Shown here: one piece after another, positions 54,726 to 63,662 of the stretch | Position numbering within the stretch: position 1 is the first letter of the stretch | Layout of the letters: each line of letters starts with the position of its first letter | Assembly (NCBI GenBank): GCA_963169295.1 | Contig: CAUJDD010000102.1 | Span: forward strand, 62,001 to 126,000 | DNA from: UBA4416 sp020846025 | GTDB taxonomy: Bacteria > Bacteroidota > Bacteroidia > B-17B0 > Aurantibacillaceae | Direction of reading: 5' to 3' | Length of the DNA stretch: 64,000 nt | Made by a program: the position numbers and the translations under genes | The notes under the pieces: model-generated | Database searches by the model: none | The model's input: the letters and a program-made list of their open reading frames with translations, nothing else | What the model was told of the DNA's origin: nothing

Positions 54726-54731
54726 CACAAT

Positions 54732-55658
54732 TTATTTCAATATAGCCATTCGTTTGGCTAAGTATGTATGAAGCACAAGGTCGAATCCTAAATTAATATC
54801 TGCTTCAACAAAGTCAATTTTAAATTGCCCACATTTTAATTTTATTGATTCAGTGTATTCACTCATCTTTGTAGTATAAAACTCTTTTACTTGATTAGGA
54901 TTGAGTTTAAGTTCTTCTTTTGTCTCAATATCAATAAAATGATAGGGACGATTCTCAAACTCAAAATCTAATTCCATTTTTTTATCAGTAACATGAAATA
55001 ATACTACATCATGTTTTTTATACTTTAAATGTTGAAGTGCCGAAAAAATGGATTCGAGATGCGATGAATCCTCAAACAAATCGCTAAAAATAATCACTAA
55101 AGAACGTTGATGTATAATTTCAGCTATTTGATTTAGAGCCTTGGCTGATTGAGTATCTTGAGTTGATTGTTGTTCAGGCTTTTGTAACAAAGCTTCCAAA
55201 TCATGATAAATAATTTTTTGTTGTGTTGGGTTAGATTTTGCAGGATAATGTTTGCTTACTTCATTATCAAAAAGCGTTAATCCAAAGGCATCTCGCTGAT
55301 TTTTGAGCAATTGCATGATAGCTGCAGCTGCATAAACCGAAAATGATAGCTTATTAAATTTATTTTCCTTTTCTGCTTCAAGTGGGAATAACATAGAGTT
55401 TGATATATCAATCATTAATTGACATCTCAAATTTGTTTCTTCCTCATACCTTTTTAAAAATAATTTATCTGTTTTGGCATACAACTTCCAATCAATATGT
55501 CTTGTACTCTCGCCTGGATTATAAATACGATGCTCGGCAAACTCAACCGAAAACCCATGAAAAGGACTTTTGTGTAAACCTGTTATAAAACCTTCCACTA
55601 CTTGCTTAGCAAGTAACTCTAATTTAGAGAATGGTTCTATTAAATCACGTTTTATCAT
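54732..55658 (-). CDS. DUF58 protein (MoxR-associated, vWA-like)
   Basis: A 308-residue cytoplasmic protein with the DUF58 signature: HGFSVEFAEHRIYNPGESTRHIDWKLYAKTDKLFLKRYEEE (key YNPGESTRHIDWKLYAKT), a metal-site-like MIDISNSM (vWA MIDAS) near 85, and VIIFSDLF. Usually partnered by a MoxR ATPase in an operon of respiratory or envelope function; no MoxR is in the window, and the next upstream gene on this strand is HppA. Convergent with the nirK operon (6 bases). Confidence 0.9.
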   Translation of the reverse strand: MIKRDLIEPFSKLELLAKQVVEGFITGLHKSPFHGFSVEFAEHRIYNPGESTRHIDWKLYAKTDKLFLKRYEEETNLRCQLMIDISNSMLFPLEAEKENKFNKLSFSVYAAAAIMQLLKNQRDAFGLTLFDNEVSKHYPAKSNPTQQKIIYHDLEALLQKPEQQSTQDTQSAKALNQIAEIIHQRSLVIIFSDLFEDSSHLESIFSALQHLKYKKHDVVLFHVTDKKMELDFEFENRPYHFIDIETKEELKLNPNQVKEFYTTKMSEYTESIKLKCGQFKIDFVEADINLGFDLVLHTYLAKRMAILK

Positions 55659-55700
55659 TTTTATAAAGTTACAAATTTATATTAATGATAAAGGAAAGAA

Positions 55701-55716
55701 TTTAGCAATTGCTAAA
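55701..55716. repeat. Perfect 16-nt palindrome
   Basis: TTTAGCAATTGCTAAA lies 42 bases upstream of the DUF58 ATG and just past the hppA terminator. It may be an operator or part of a terminator. Confidence 0.4.
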
Positions 55717-55736
55717 TAAAAAACATATAAGTGGAA

Positions 55737-55764
55737 AAGAAGTAAGCTTTCTAGCTTACTTCTT
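55737..55764 (-). terminator. Hairpin overlapping the hppA stop codon
   Basis: AAGAAGTAAGCT (55737-55748) and AGCTTACTTCTT (55753-55764) form a perfect 12-bp stem with a 4-base loop. On the minus strand the stem contains the TAA stop of the pyrophosphatase gene (55756-55758) and is followed by TTTTCC. It is a likely terminator. Confidence 0.6.
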
Positions 55765-58545
55765 TAATTGCATTAATTCTAAAGCAATATTAATAGTAAC
55801 ATTTTCGCCTAAGCCGCCACTGTTACCAATGCCGAATTGAGTACGATTAATAACAGCTTTTCCTTCTAAACCTGCTACATTATATTTTACTTCATTCCCA
55901 TTAGCATCTTGCCCAGACTGCTCTCCAACGCCTAAATAATTGAATGGAATTTCGGTATCTATTGTTTTATCTTTTATGGTTAATTTCCCTTTTGCTAAGT
56001 AAGAAAAGCCTTCAACAGCCGACTCATTCTTTACAATTTCATTTGCCTCAAAAGTAATTTTAGAGAATTTTTCTGAGTCAAAGAAATCAGATGCAGCTAA
56101 ATGACTATCACGTTTTGCATTTTGAGTATTAATAGTTTTAGCATCAATTTCAATGTATATCTTCTTCTCGGCACTTTCTAAATTTACCCAACCGCTATCA
56201 ATTACTGCTGTACCTTTTACATTAGATACAATATGACGAATACTAAAATCAACAGCCGAATGAGAACCATCTACATCGTAAACACCTTTTAATTCATTTA
56301 CATCTTTAGTGTTAGCTTGTCTAATACTATCACACTCAACTTCGCTCGAACAAATATATTCTTTACCATCAATAATACAAGTTAAATGAGACTCGGGCAT
56401 TGGCACATCTTTCTCAGGGTTTACAGAGCTACCAATTCCAACAATATAAGGAGCAATTACTAATGATACAATTGACATTAATTTAATTAAAATGTTCATT
56501 GATGGACCAGAAGTATCTTTAAATGGATCACCCACTGTATCACCAGTTACAGATGCTTTGTGTGGTTCTGATTTTTTATAAAATGTTTCTCCATTTATTT
56601 GTACGCCTTTTTCAAAAGATTTTTTTGCGTTATCCCAAGCACCACCAGCGTTATTTTGGAAAATACCTAATAATACACCACTAACTGTTACGCCCGCTAA
56701 TACACCACCTAAAACTTCAGGACCAAATACAAAACCTACAATTACTGGAGTAATTAATGCAATTAAACCTGGTGTAATCATCTCACGAATAGAAGCCTTA
56801 GTAGAAATAGCTACACATTTTTCATATTCAGGTTTTGCTTTGTATTCCATAATTCCAGGAATCTCACGGAACTGACGACGAACTTCCTCAACCATATCCA
56901 TAGCTGCACGACCCACAGCTGCAATAGCTAAAGCCGAGAAAATAAATGGAATCATCGCTCCTACAAATAAACCTGCTAAAACAGGGGCTTTATAAATATC
57001 TATAGCTGAAATACCAGCTACACCCACAAAAGCTGCAAATAATGCTAATGAAGTTAATGCTGCTGATGCAATAGCAAATCCCTTACCAGTTGCAGCAGTT
57101 GTATTACCTACAGCATCTAAATTATCAGTACGCTCACGAACCTCAGGAGGTAATTGACTCATCTCTGCAATACCACCAGCGTTATCAGCAATAGGACCAA
57201 AAGCATCAATAGCTAACTGCATAGCTGTAGTTGCCATCATACCTGCTGCGGCAATTGCTACACCATATAAACCAGCAAAATAATAAGAACTCATAATACC
57301 AGCTGCTAAAACTATAGTAGGAATTACGGTCGATTCCATACCAACCGATAATCCTCCAATGATATTTGTAGCATGTCCGGTAGCCGATTTTTGAATGATT
57401 GAATTTACTGGGCGTTTACCCATTGCTGTATAATACTCGGTAACAATACTCATTAAAGTACCAACTACTAAACCTACAAAAATGGCAGCAAATACATTTA
57501 ATCTTGTAAACTCATAACCACGTAAACTCATATTTTCTGGTAACATCCAGTTTACAATAAAGTAAGAAGCAATAACGGTTAATACAATAGAAGACCAGTT
57601 ACCTAAGTTTAAAGCATTTTGTACACTATCTTTCTCGCCTTTTACACGAACAAATAAAGTACCTATGATTGAGAAAATAATTCCTAAACCAGCAATTAAC
57701 ATTGGTAATAAAATTGGAGATAAACCACCAAAATTATCAGAAGACGCATCAATTTCTTGACCAAGAACCATCGTTGCTAAAATTGTTGCTACATAAGAAC
57801 CAAATAAATCGGCACCCATACCAGCTACGTCACCTACGTTATCACCTACGTTATCAGCAATTGTAGCAGGGTTACGAACATCATCTTCAGGAATACCTGC
57901 TTCTACTTTACCTACTAAGTCAGCACCTACGTCGGCAGCTTTCGTATAAATACCTCCACCTACACGGGCAAATAAAGCAATAGACTCAGCACCTAATGAA
58001 AAACCAGTTAAAACTTCTATAGCTGTTTTAATTTGATTACCCTCTAAATGAGCAAACATAGCTAAAAACACAATAAATAAAGCACCTAAGCCAAAAACAG
58101 CTAAACCAGCTACACCCAATCCCATTACTGTACCACCAGTAAATGACACTTTTAAAGCTTTAGCTAAACTAGTACGCGCTGCTTGTGTTGTACGTACATT
58201 AGCTTTTGTAGCTACTTTCATTCCTATATAACCTGCAAAAGCAGAAAATACTGCACCTATAATAAATGCTACCGCAATAATCCAATGCGAATGAATTTCT
58301 CTTCCGTTTACTTCGTGAATAGTGCCACTCCATCCTAATAAGATGGCTGCTACAACAACAAAATAGCTTAACACTTTCCATTCTGCTTTTAAGAAAGCCA
58401 TAGCTCCTGCAGCAATATAACCAGCCAATTCCTTCATGTTGGCCTCTCCTGCATCTTGCTTATTAATCCAAGCTGATTTAACAGCCATTACAACTAATCC
58501 TACTATTCCCAATACAGGAATCAAATAAATCAAGTTCTCGTTCAT
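55756..58545 (-). CDS. hppA: Membrane pyrophosphatase (HppA) fused to a YceI domain
   Basis: A 929-residue fusion. Residues about 1-705 are a cation-pumping pyrophosphatase with about 16 membrane helices: the substrate loops DNVGDNVGDVAGMGADLF and GPIADNAGGIAEM, GAWDNAKKS and DTVGDPFKDTSGPS. The motif GNTTAAT (Ala rather than Lys) marks the K+-dependent group, which includes Na+ pumps. After the last helix (SIVSLVIAPYIVG) comes a linker with three cysteines (PESHLTCIIDGKEYICSSEVEC, key LTCII and CSSEVEC) and a YceI-like domain (about 754-929: GVYDVDGSHSAVDFSIRH, FFDSEKFSKITFEA, NRTQFGIG). The C-terminus of HppA faces outward, so YceI would be periplasmic, its usual place. Confidence 0.92.
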   Translation of the reverse strand: MNENLIYLIPVLGIVGLVVMAVKSAWINKQDAGEANMKELAGYIAAGAMAFLKAEWKVLSYFVVVAAILLGWSGTIHEVNGREIHSHWIIAVAFIIGAVFSAFAGYIGMKVATKANVRTTQAARTSLAKALKVSFTGGTVMGLGVAGLAVFGLGALFIVFLAMFAHLEGNQIKTAIEVLTGFSLGAESIALFARVGGGIYTKAADVGADLVGKVEAGIPEDDVRNPATIADNVGDNVGDVAGMGADLFGSYVATILATMVLGQEIDASSDNFGGLSPILLPMLIAGLGIIFSIIGTLFVRVKGEKDSVQNALNLGNWSSIVLTVIASYFIVNWMLPENMSLRGYEFTRLNVFAAIFVGLVVGTLMSIVTEYYTAMGKRPVNSIIQKSATGHATNIIGGLSVGMESTVIPTIVLAAGIMSSYYFAGLYGVAIAAAGMMATTAMQLAIDAFGPIADNAGGIAEMSQLPPEVRERTDNLDAVGNTTAATGKGFAIASAALTSLALFAAFVGVAGISAIDIYKAPVLAGLFVGAMIPFIFSALAIAAVGRAAMDMVEEVRRQFREIPGIMEYKAKPEYEKCVAISTKASIREMITPGLIALITPVIVGFVFGPEVLGGVLAGVTVSGVLLGIFQNNAGGAWDNAKKSFEKGVQINGETFYKKSEPHKASVTGDTVGDPFKDTSGPSMNILIKLMSIVSLVIAPYIVGIGSSVNPEKDVPMPESHLTCIIDGKEYICSSEVECDSIRQANTKDVNELKGVYDVDGSHSAVDFSIRHIVSNVKGTAVIDSGWVNLESAEKKIYIEIDAKTINTQNAKRDSHLAASDFFDSEKFSKITFEANEIVKNESAVEGFSYLAKGKLTIKDKTIDTEIPFNYLGVGEQSGQDANGNEVKYNVAGLEGKAVINRTQFGIGNSGGLGENVTINIALELMQLKK

Positions 58546-58569
58546 GATATTAATTTAAATTAAAGGTTG

Positions 58570-58577
58570 CAAAAATA
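58570..58577 (-). promoter_or_regulatory. -7 element TATTTTTG before hppA
   Basis: Matches TAnnTTTG on the minus strand, 25 bases upstream of the hppA ATG. No -33 TTG at usual spacing. Confidence 0.4.
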
Positions 58578-58654
58578 CGCATTTATCTGAAATAATAAAA
58601 TAATTAACAATTTGATAATCAAATGGTTGTAAATTTAATAATTTAGTAAAGTCC

Positions 58655-58683
58655 ATAAAATGTATTTAAGCGTACATTTTTTT
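58655..58683 (-). terminator. Terminator after the DUF255 gene
   Basis: AAAATGTA (58657-58664) pairs with TACATTTT (58673-58680) over an 8-base loop. On the minus strand it lies just past the DUF255 stop and ends in TTTTA. Confidence 0.5.
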
Positions 58684-58684
58684 C

Positions 58685-60688
58685 TTAGTTCAGATTAAAA
58701 AAAACCTCATCAATATGGGTTGTAGGTAATTGACAGGCTTTGTTTTTACACACATACACTTGTGTTTGCGTTTTATTATATCGGTTTTTTAATAGTGGTA
58801 CATCAGATTCGGTGGTGCTTATGGCAAATACAACATGTGGTGGCGCTTGTTTATAAATTGATTTTAGATAAGATAGACTCTCGTCTCCAGTAATTACAAT
58901 CTCAGTAGATGCTTGTGTGATCCATAATAATAAAATGCTCCAATTGCTATACCCTGCTCCATAATGTACTATTTCTTTGATTACTTTATTGAGTAAGTTT
59001 TTAGAGATTTGAAGATAAGAAGACTCGTTGAAATAAATTGACAATTGGTATAAGTTTAATGCCATTTGCGAACTTGAGGCTGGAATGACATTATCACTCC
59101 ACTCAGCTTTTCGAACAATGAGTTTTTCTTTTGAGGCATCGGTAAAGAAAAAGGTTTGTGTGGCATCATCATAAAAATGTTGAATAGCGTAATCACACAT
59201 TCGTTTGGCTTGATATAAGTAAGATTGATTTGCTGTTATTAAATACACTTGCATAAATGCCTCAATGGTAAAGGCATAATCTTCTAAAAAACCCGAAATT
59301 ATTTTAGATGCACTAGCTAAATGTAACAAACTAGCATCTTGTCTTAAACAATGAGTGTACAAATAATCTGTATTAGAAACAGCGAGTTGTTTAAATGAAT
59401 CTTCGTCAAATACTAAATAAGCTTCGCACAATGCTTTAATAATTAAAGCATTCCAAGATGTTATTATTTTATAATCTAAGCCAGGTTTAACTCTTTTATT
59501 TCGATGTTCTAATAAAATTAATTTTGATTGTTGAATGATATCAGATAGTTCAGCAACGGAGATATGGTGTCTGTCAGCTATTACACTATCCTCATCTTGC
59601 CTCATCAATATGTAATTATCTTCCTCCCAATAGCCTAGATGGTTTACATTATAATAATCGGCAAACACATGATAATATTGCGGAAGAAGTTTTTGAAGTT
59701 CTTCTTTTTTCCATACATAATACTTCCCTTCCACTCCTTCGCTATCAGCATCCAATGCTGAATAAAATCCTCCAGTTGGATTTAACAATTCACGTTTTAC
59801 AAACTCAATACTTTCATATACGATATGTTTATATAATTGATTTGGATTTTGCTTATAGGCTTGAGTGTATAAGCTAATTAATTGTGCATTATCATACAAC
59901 ATTTTTTCAAAATGAGGAACTTTCCAAAGCATATCTGTACTATATCTTGCAAAGCCTCCACCAATTTGGTCATAAATACCACCATAAGCCATTTTGGTTA
60001 AGGTAAGTTGAAGATGGTTTTGTAGTTCGGAATCTTTATAAAAATACTGATAATACAATAAAAACAAATAATTATTAGGCATTGGAAATTTAGGAGCTCT
60101 ATTTGTTCCTCCATCTTCTTTATCAAATCTTAGTTTCCATTTTTGGACACTTTGTAATAAAATATCTTTATCAAAATCCTGTTCTAATACCGACACATCT
60201 GGCATCTCTAATTGTGCTAAACCTTGAGTAAGTTGTTCGGCATAATCATAAACCTTTTGAGGATTGGTGTGAAACAACTCTGCTAAATTTTTCAAAATTT
60301 GCATCCATTGTTGTTTAGGAAAATAGGTACCACCATAAATTGGTTTTCCATTAGGTAAAGCAAAACAATTAAGTGGCCAACCACCCTGACCTGTCATTAT
60401 CTGAACCGCACCCATATACACCATATCAATATCGGGGCGCTCTTCTCTATCTATTTTAATATTAATAAAATGTTGATTCATTAGTTGCGCCACCTCTTCG
60501 CTTTCAAAACTTTCATGTTCCATTACATGACACCAATGACAGGCGCTATATCCTATACTGATTAAAAGTAATTTATTTTTTTGCTGTGCTTTAGCTAAAG
60601 TAGTTTCATTCCACGGCATCCAGTTTACAGGGTTGTGTGCATGTTGTAATAAATATGGGCTAGATTCGTGTATTAATTGATTAGGCAT
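58685..60688 (-). CDS. Thioredoxin-domain DUF255 protein (YyaL/SPATA20 family)
   Basis: A 667-residue protein. The N-terminal thioredoxin-like domain (1-165) has SPYLLQHAHNPVNWMPW and the redox-like C50-H-W-C53 in GYSACHWCHVMEHESF, with DREERPDID and GQGGWPLNCF. The remaining part is an (alpha/alpha) barrel (YDQIGGGFARYSTD, FYSALDADSEGVEGKYYVW). The family resembles N-acylglucosamine epimerase-like barrels fused to thioredoxin. The substrate is not known. It closes a minus-strand run beginning at the right edge of the window. Confidence 0.92.
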   Translation of the reverse strand: MPNQLIHESSPYLLQHAHNPVNWMPWNETTLAKAQQKNKLLLISIGYSACHWCHVMEHESFESEEVAQLMNQHFINIKIDREERPDIDMVYMGAVQIMTGQGGWPLNCFALPNGKPIYGGTYFPKQQWMQILKNLAELFHTNPQKVYDYAEQLTQGLAQLEMPDVSVLEQDFDKDILLQSVQKWKLRFDKEDGGTNRAPKFPMPNNYLFLLYYQYFYKDSELQNHLQLTLTKMAYGGIYDQIGGGFARYSTDMLWKVPHFEKMLYDNAQLISLYTQAYKQNPNQLYKHIVYESIEFVKRELLNPTGGFYSALDADSEGVEGKYYVWKKEELQKLLPQYYHVFADYYNVNHLGYWEEDNYILMRQDEDSVIADRHHISVAELSDIIQQSKLILLEHRNKRVKPGLDYKIITSWNALIIKALCEAYLVFDEDSFKQLAVSNTDYLYTHCLRQDASLLHLASASKIISGFLEDYAFTIEAFMQVYLITANQSYLYQAKRMCDYAIQHFYDDATQTFFFTDASKEKLIVRKAEWSDNVIPASSSQMALNLYQLSIYFNESSYLQISKNLLNKVIKEIVHYGAGYSNWSILLLWITQASTEIVITGDESLSYLKSIYKQAPPHVVFAISTTESDVPLLKNRYNKTQTQVYVCKNKACQLPTTHIDEVFFNLN

Positions 60689-60729
60689 TTTACTAAGATA
60701 AAAGAAAGTTGGTTTTATTCAAACAAAGA

Positions 60730-62142
60730 TTAAAAGAAATCGTCTGAAAAATTAATGAGATAAACTTTTTCGGTTGCCCGTGTGAGGGCGGTATATAGCC
60801 ATCTTATATATTCAACATTAAGCATTTCTTTGGTTAAATATCCTTGATCGATAAACACACACGACCATTGTCCACCTTGCGCTTTATGGCAAGTTACTGC
60901 GTAATTAAATTTTACTTGTAATGCGTTATAAAACGGACTACTTTTTAAATATGCCATTCGTTTTCCTTTTACTGGTTCATCTGCTACATCTAACATTACC
61001 TCCTCAAACAATTGTTGTTGCTGAGTTTTAGTTAACGACGGCACTTCAGTATAAATACTATCTAATAATAAATTAACCATTAGTTCTGGTGTATTTTGAT
61101 AATCGCTTAACTCAACCAAACACTCAGCAAAATGAAATCCATACAACTCTTTTCGCTTAATAATTTTTTTAATCTTTAAACTATCACCATTGGCAATGAA
61201 ACCAATTTCAGACGAATCTTCTAACCAAAAATAATTATTCTTTACCACCATCATTAAATCACCACTACATAAATCATCGTCCATATACCTTACTCTATTA
61301 CGAACAGCTTGGTTAAATAAATTGGCTCGTTTATTACTTCTTGTAACAATTAACACATCATCATAACCATATTTACTATACGCATTATTTAAGGCATCTT
61401 CTAACTCATCGCCTGCTAACTTCACAACATCCTTAAAAACAGTAAGCTTAGGAAAATCTTGATTAAAATGACTGATGCAATTTCGAAGATGCGTTGCATT
61501 TAATAAAATACCACTAGCATCTTGTTGACGTGCTACTTGTTTTAATTCAATATGCTTAACATGAAAACGATAAGCTGTTTTTAAAAACTCAATACTTAAT
61601 GCTGGACTTTCGTTACTGCCAACAGGTGGCAATTGAGCAGTATCACCTACTAAAATAAGTTTGCAATTCACTCCAGCATATACATACTCTAACAAACTTT
61701 CTAATAAATTACCATATACACTATCTCCTGTTGATTGGTCTAAACCAATCATAGACGCTTCATCAACAATAAAAATGGTATTAGTATGTTTATTTTCTGC
61801 TAACGAAAACATCACACCACCATCGTGTGTAGGAATTTTAATAAATATTTTTTTGTGGATGGTTTGAGCTAATTTTTCAGAATACAATGATAATACCTTA
61901 GCGGCTCTACCTGTTGGCGCTAACAATACACTCTTCCATTTAAAAACAGGTAAAGTTTTAGAAAGCGCCGCCAACATATTTGTTTTACCGGTTCCTGCAT
62001 AACCTTTTATAACTAGTATTTCTTGTTCATTATTAGTTGCTACAAATTCGGATAATAAATTGAGTAGATGTTGTTGATCGGTAGTAGGTGTAAAATGAAG
62101 ATGACTTAAAAACACCGATTTGAATTGACTAATGAAATTCAT
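60730..62142 (-). CDS. RecD-like superfamily 1 DNA helicase
   Basis: A 470-residue helicase. Seen: Walker A GYAGTGKTN (47-55), the Walker B/motif II FIVDEASMI, VGDTAQLPPVGS (motif III), a TRSNKRANLFN segment and the C-terminal motif VTCHKAQGGQW, the UvrD_C_2 type. It looks like the single-chain RecD2/Dda-like form rather than the RecBCD subunit; no recB or recC is nearby. Probably acts in DNA repair or recombination. Starts 5 bases after the PorP/SprF gene ends, a probable co-transcript despite unrelated roles. Confidence 0.9.
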   Translation of the reverse strand: MNFISQFKSVFLSHLHFTPTTDQQHLLNLLSEFVATNNEQEILVIKGYAGTGKTNMLAALSKTLPVFKWKSVLLAPTGRAAKVLSLYSEKLAQTIHKKIFIKIPTHDGGVMFSLAENKHTNTIFIVDEASMIGLDQSTGDSVYGNLLESLLEYVYAGVNCKLILVGDTAQLPPVGSNESPALSIEFLKTAYRFHVKHIELKQVARQQDASGILLNATHLRNCISHFNQDFPKLTVFKDVVKLAGDELEDALNNAYSKYGYDDVLIVTRSNKRANLFNQAVRNRVRYMDDDLCSGDLMMVVKNNYFWLEDSSEIGFIANGDSLKIKKIIKRKELYGFHFAECLVELSDYQNTPELMVNLLLDSIYTEVPSLTKTQQQQLFEEVMLDVADEPVKGKRMAYLKSSPFYNALQVKFNYAVTCHKAQGGQWSCVFIDQGYLTKEMLNVEYIRWLYTALTRATEKVYLINFSDDFF

Positions 62143-62147
62143 AGGTT

Positions 62148-63110
62148 TTAAAAATCAAAATCTGGGCATTTAGCAACACTTGTGCCTCTCTTATCTGAAC
62201 CTAAGGAAGAGAAAAGTGGAGTTACACCTAACATTAATTCAAACGAATTAGCAGCCGATGAACGTAGCTTATTAATAGTATAATCATACGCAAAACCAGC
62301 GGTGACATTTTCCCAAATTCTAACCTGAAAAATACCGGAAATAAAATCTTTATTTCTAATGCTCGCCCCTACTCCAATGCGCTTAGCATAATAAGCCATT
62401 AAATTTAACTCGGCACTTGGAATAGCTGTAACTGTAGTGTGTAAATTGATTGCAGGTACCACTATCCATTGTCCATCAAATGCAAATTTCCTTCCGTAAG
62501 AAACATATAAATGCGGAGTTAAAATAGATTTACTTCCTATTTGCTTATCACCTTGAACACGTTTTAATTTTGTGATTTGTTGTACTGAAACATCAAAAAA
62601 CATTTTTCTACTATACACTCTTATTCCGGGAATAAAATCAGGATAAGAATAAAATGAACCTAAATAAGTTGTAGAGTAGATAGGATCAAACTCCGACAAT
62701 ACATTTTTAGCAATTGAAAAACGCTGAACACCTGCCATAACTCCAAACGACATTTTATACTTATTAGTAATTGGCAGATGAATAGCATAAGAACCATAAA
62801 TTCCTACAGTTTCAAAAATTCCATTTTTTTCTTGCGACAAATAAACACCTACATTATGCCATCGCTTATAACTACGCTCCTTGCGAATAGTATAGTTTGC
62901 ACTTACGAAGTTTGAAGCAGGCGCATAATCAAAGCCAACCCACTGTTTTCTAAATCCAATTATTGATTCAAGTTTACCATTTGGATTACTACCAGCCGCT
63001 GCTGGATTATAACCGAAACTATTAAATGTAAACTGAGTAAACTGCCCCGTTTGCTGACACACACCAATGCCATGAACTAATAATAAGATATATAAAACTA
63101 TGTTTTTCAT
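62148..63110 (-). CDS. PorP/SprF-family T9SS outer-membrane protein
   Basis: A 320-residue outer-membrane beta-barrel-like protein with a signal peptide (1-19). It has the family start QFTQFTFNSFGYNPAAAGSN, FRKQWVGFDYAPASNFVSANY (key RKQWVGF), LSQEKNGIFETVG, and barrel strands to the end (VTAGFAYDYTINKL). In Flavobacterium SprF is needed to export SprB; the family is encoded next to type-B substrates. Here it adjoins a type-B protein (stop and start touch), so it probably helps export that protein. Confidence 0.93.
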   Translation of the reverse strand: MKNIVLYILLLVHGIGVCQQTGQFTQFTFNSFGYNPAAAGSNPNGKLESIIGFRKQWVGFDYAPASNFVSANYTIRKERSYKRWHNVGVYLSQEKNGIFETVGIYGSYAIHLPITNKYKMSFGVMAGVQRFSIAKNVLSEFDPIYSTTYLGSFYSYPDFIPGIRVYSRKMFFDVSVQQITKLKRVQGDKQIGSKSILTPHLYVSYGRKFAFDGQWIVVPAINLHTTVTAIPSAELNLMAYYAKRIGVGASIRNKDFISGIFQVRIWENVTAGFAYDYTINKLRSSAANSFELMLGVTPLFSSLGSDKRGTSVAKCPDFDF

Positions 63111-63662
63111 CTATCTAATAATACTAACCGTTCCTTTTATAAATTGATGTTTGTTACTCCTTGAAAAATATAAAACATAATAATATGTAGCATCAGGTAG
63201 TGGGAGTGTTAAGTTTTTTCCATCCCAAGGAATATAATTACCTGTTTGATGATGCACCTGTTGTCCCCATCGATTATAAACGTATAAATCAAACTCCGGA
63301 AAATTATTAATTAAAGAAATGTTCCAAGTATCATTATAACCATCGTTATTAGGTGTAAAATGAGTTTCGGGAACTGGTTCACACACTGGATTTTCAATAT
63401 GAAAATTAATGGTTGTGTCTTGATTATTAGCATCGGTTACTTTTACCGAATAATCACCTGTTTCCAAATTTTCTGCAGATGACAAAATTGAACCATTACT
63501 CCACTCATATTGTATAGGTGATAATCCAGTTTCAATAGTAATTGTTGCTTCTCCTAACTGACAAGGTTTTTCTTTCACTTGTAAACTCACACTTAAACTT
63601 TGTGCATTAAGTATGCTATTCAGCAACAAACATAAGATGGTATAAAAAACATGACTTCTCAT
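63111..63662 (-). CDS. Minimal T9SS substrate: one SprB repeat plus type B sorting domain
   Basis: A 183-residue protein with a signal peptide (1-20), one SprB-like repeat (about 32-92: PIQYEWSNGSIL, GDYSVKVTDANNQD) and a gliding-motility/CHU_C type B sorting domain (about 98-183: HFTPNNDGYNDTWNI, LYVYNRWGQQV, PWDGKNLTLPLPDATYYYVL, key WDGK). Very short for this class. It is placed directly before PorP/SprF, as in sprB-sprF order. Confidence 0.9.
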   Translation of the reverse strand: MRSHVFYTILCLLLNSILNAQSLSVSLQVKEKPCQLGEATITIETGLSPIQYEWSNGSILSSAENLETGDYSVKVTDANNQDTTINFHIENPVCEPVPETHFTPNNDGYNDTWNISLINNFPEFDLYVYNRWGQQVHHQTGNYIPWDGKNLTLPLPDATYYYVLYFSRSNKHQFIKGTVSIIR

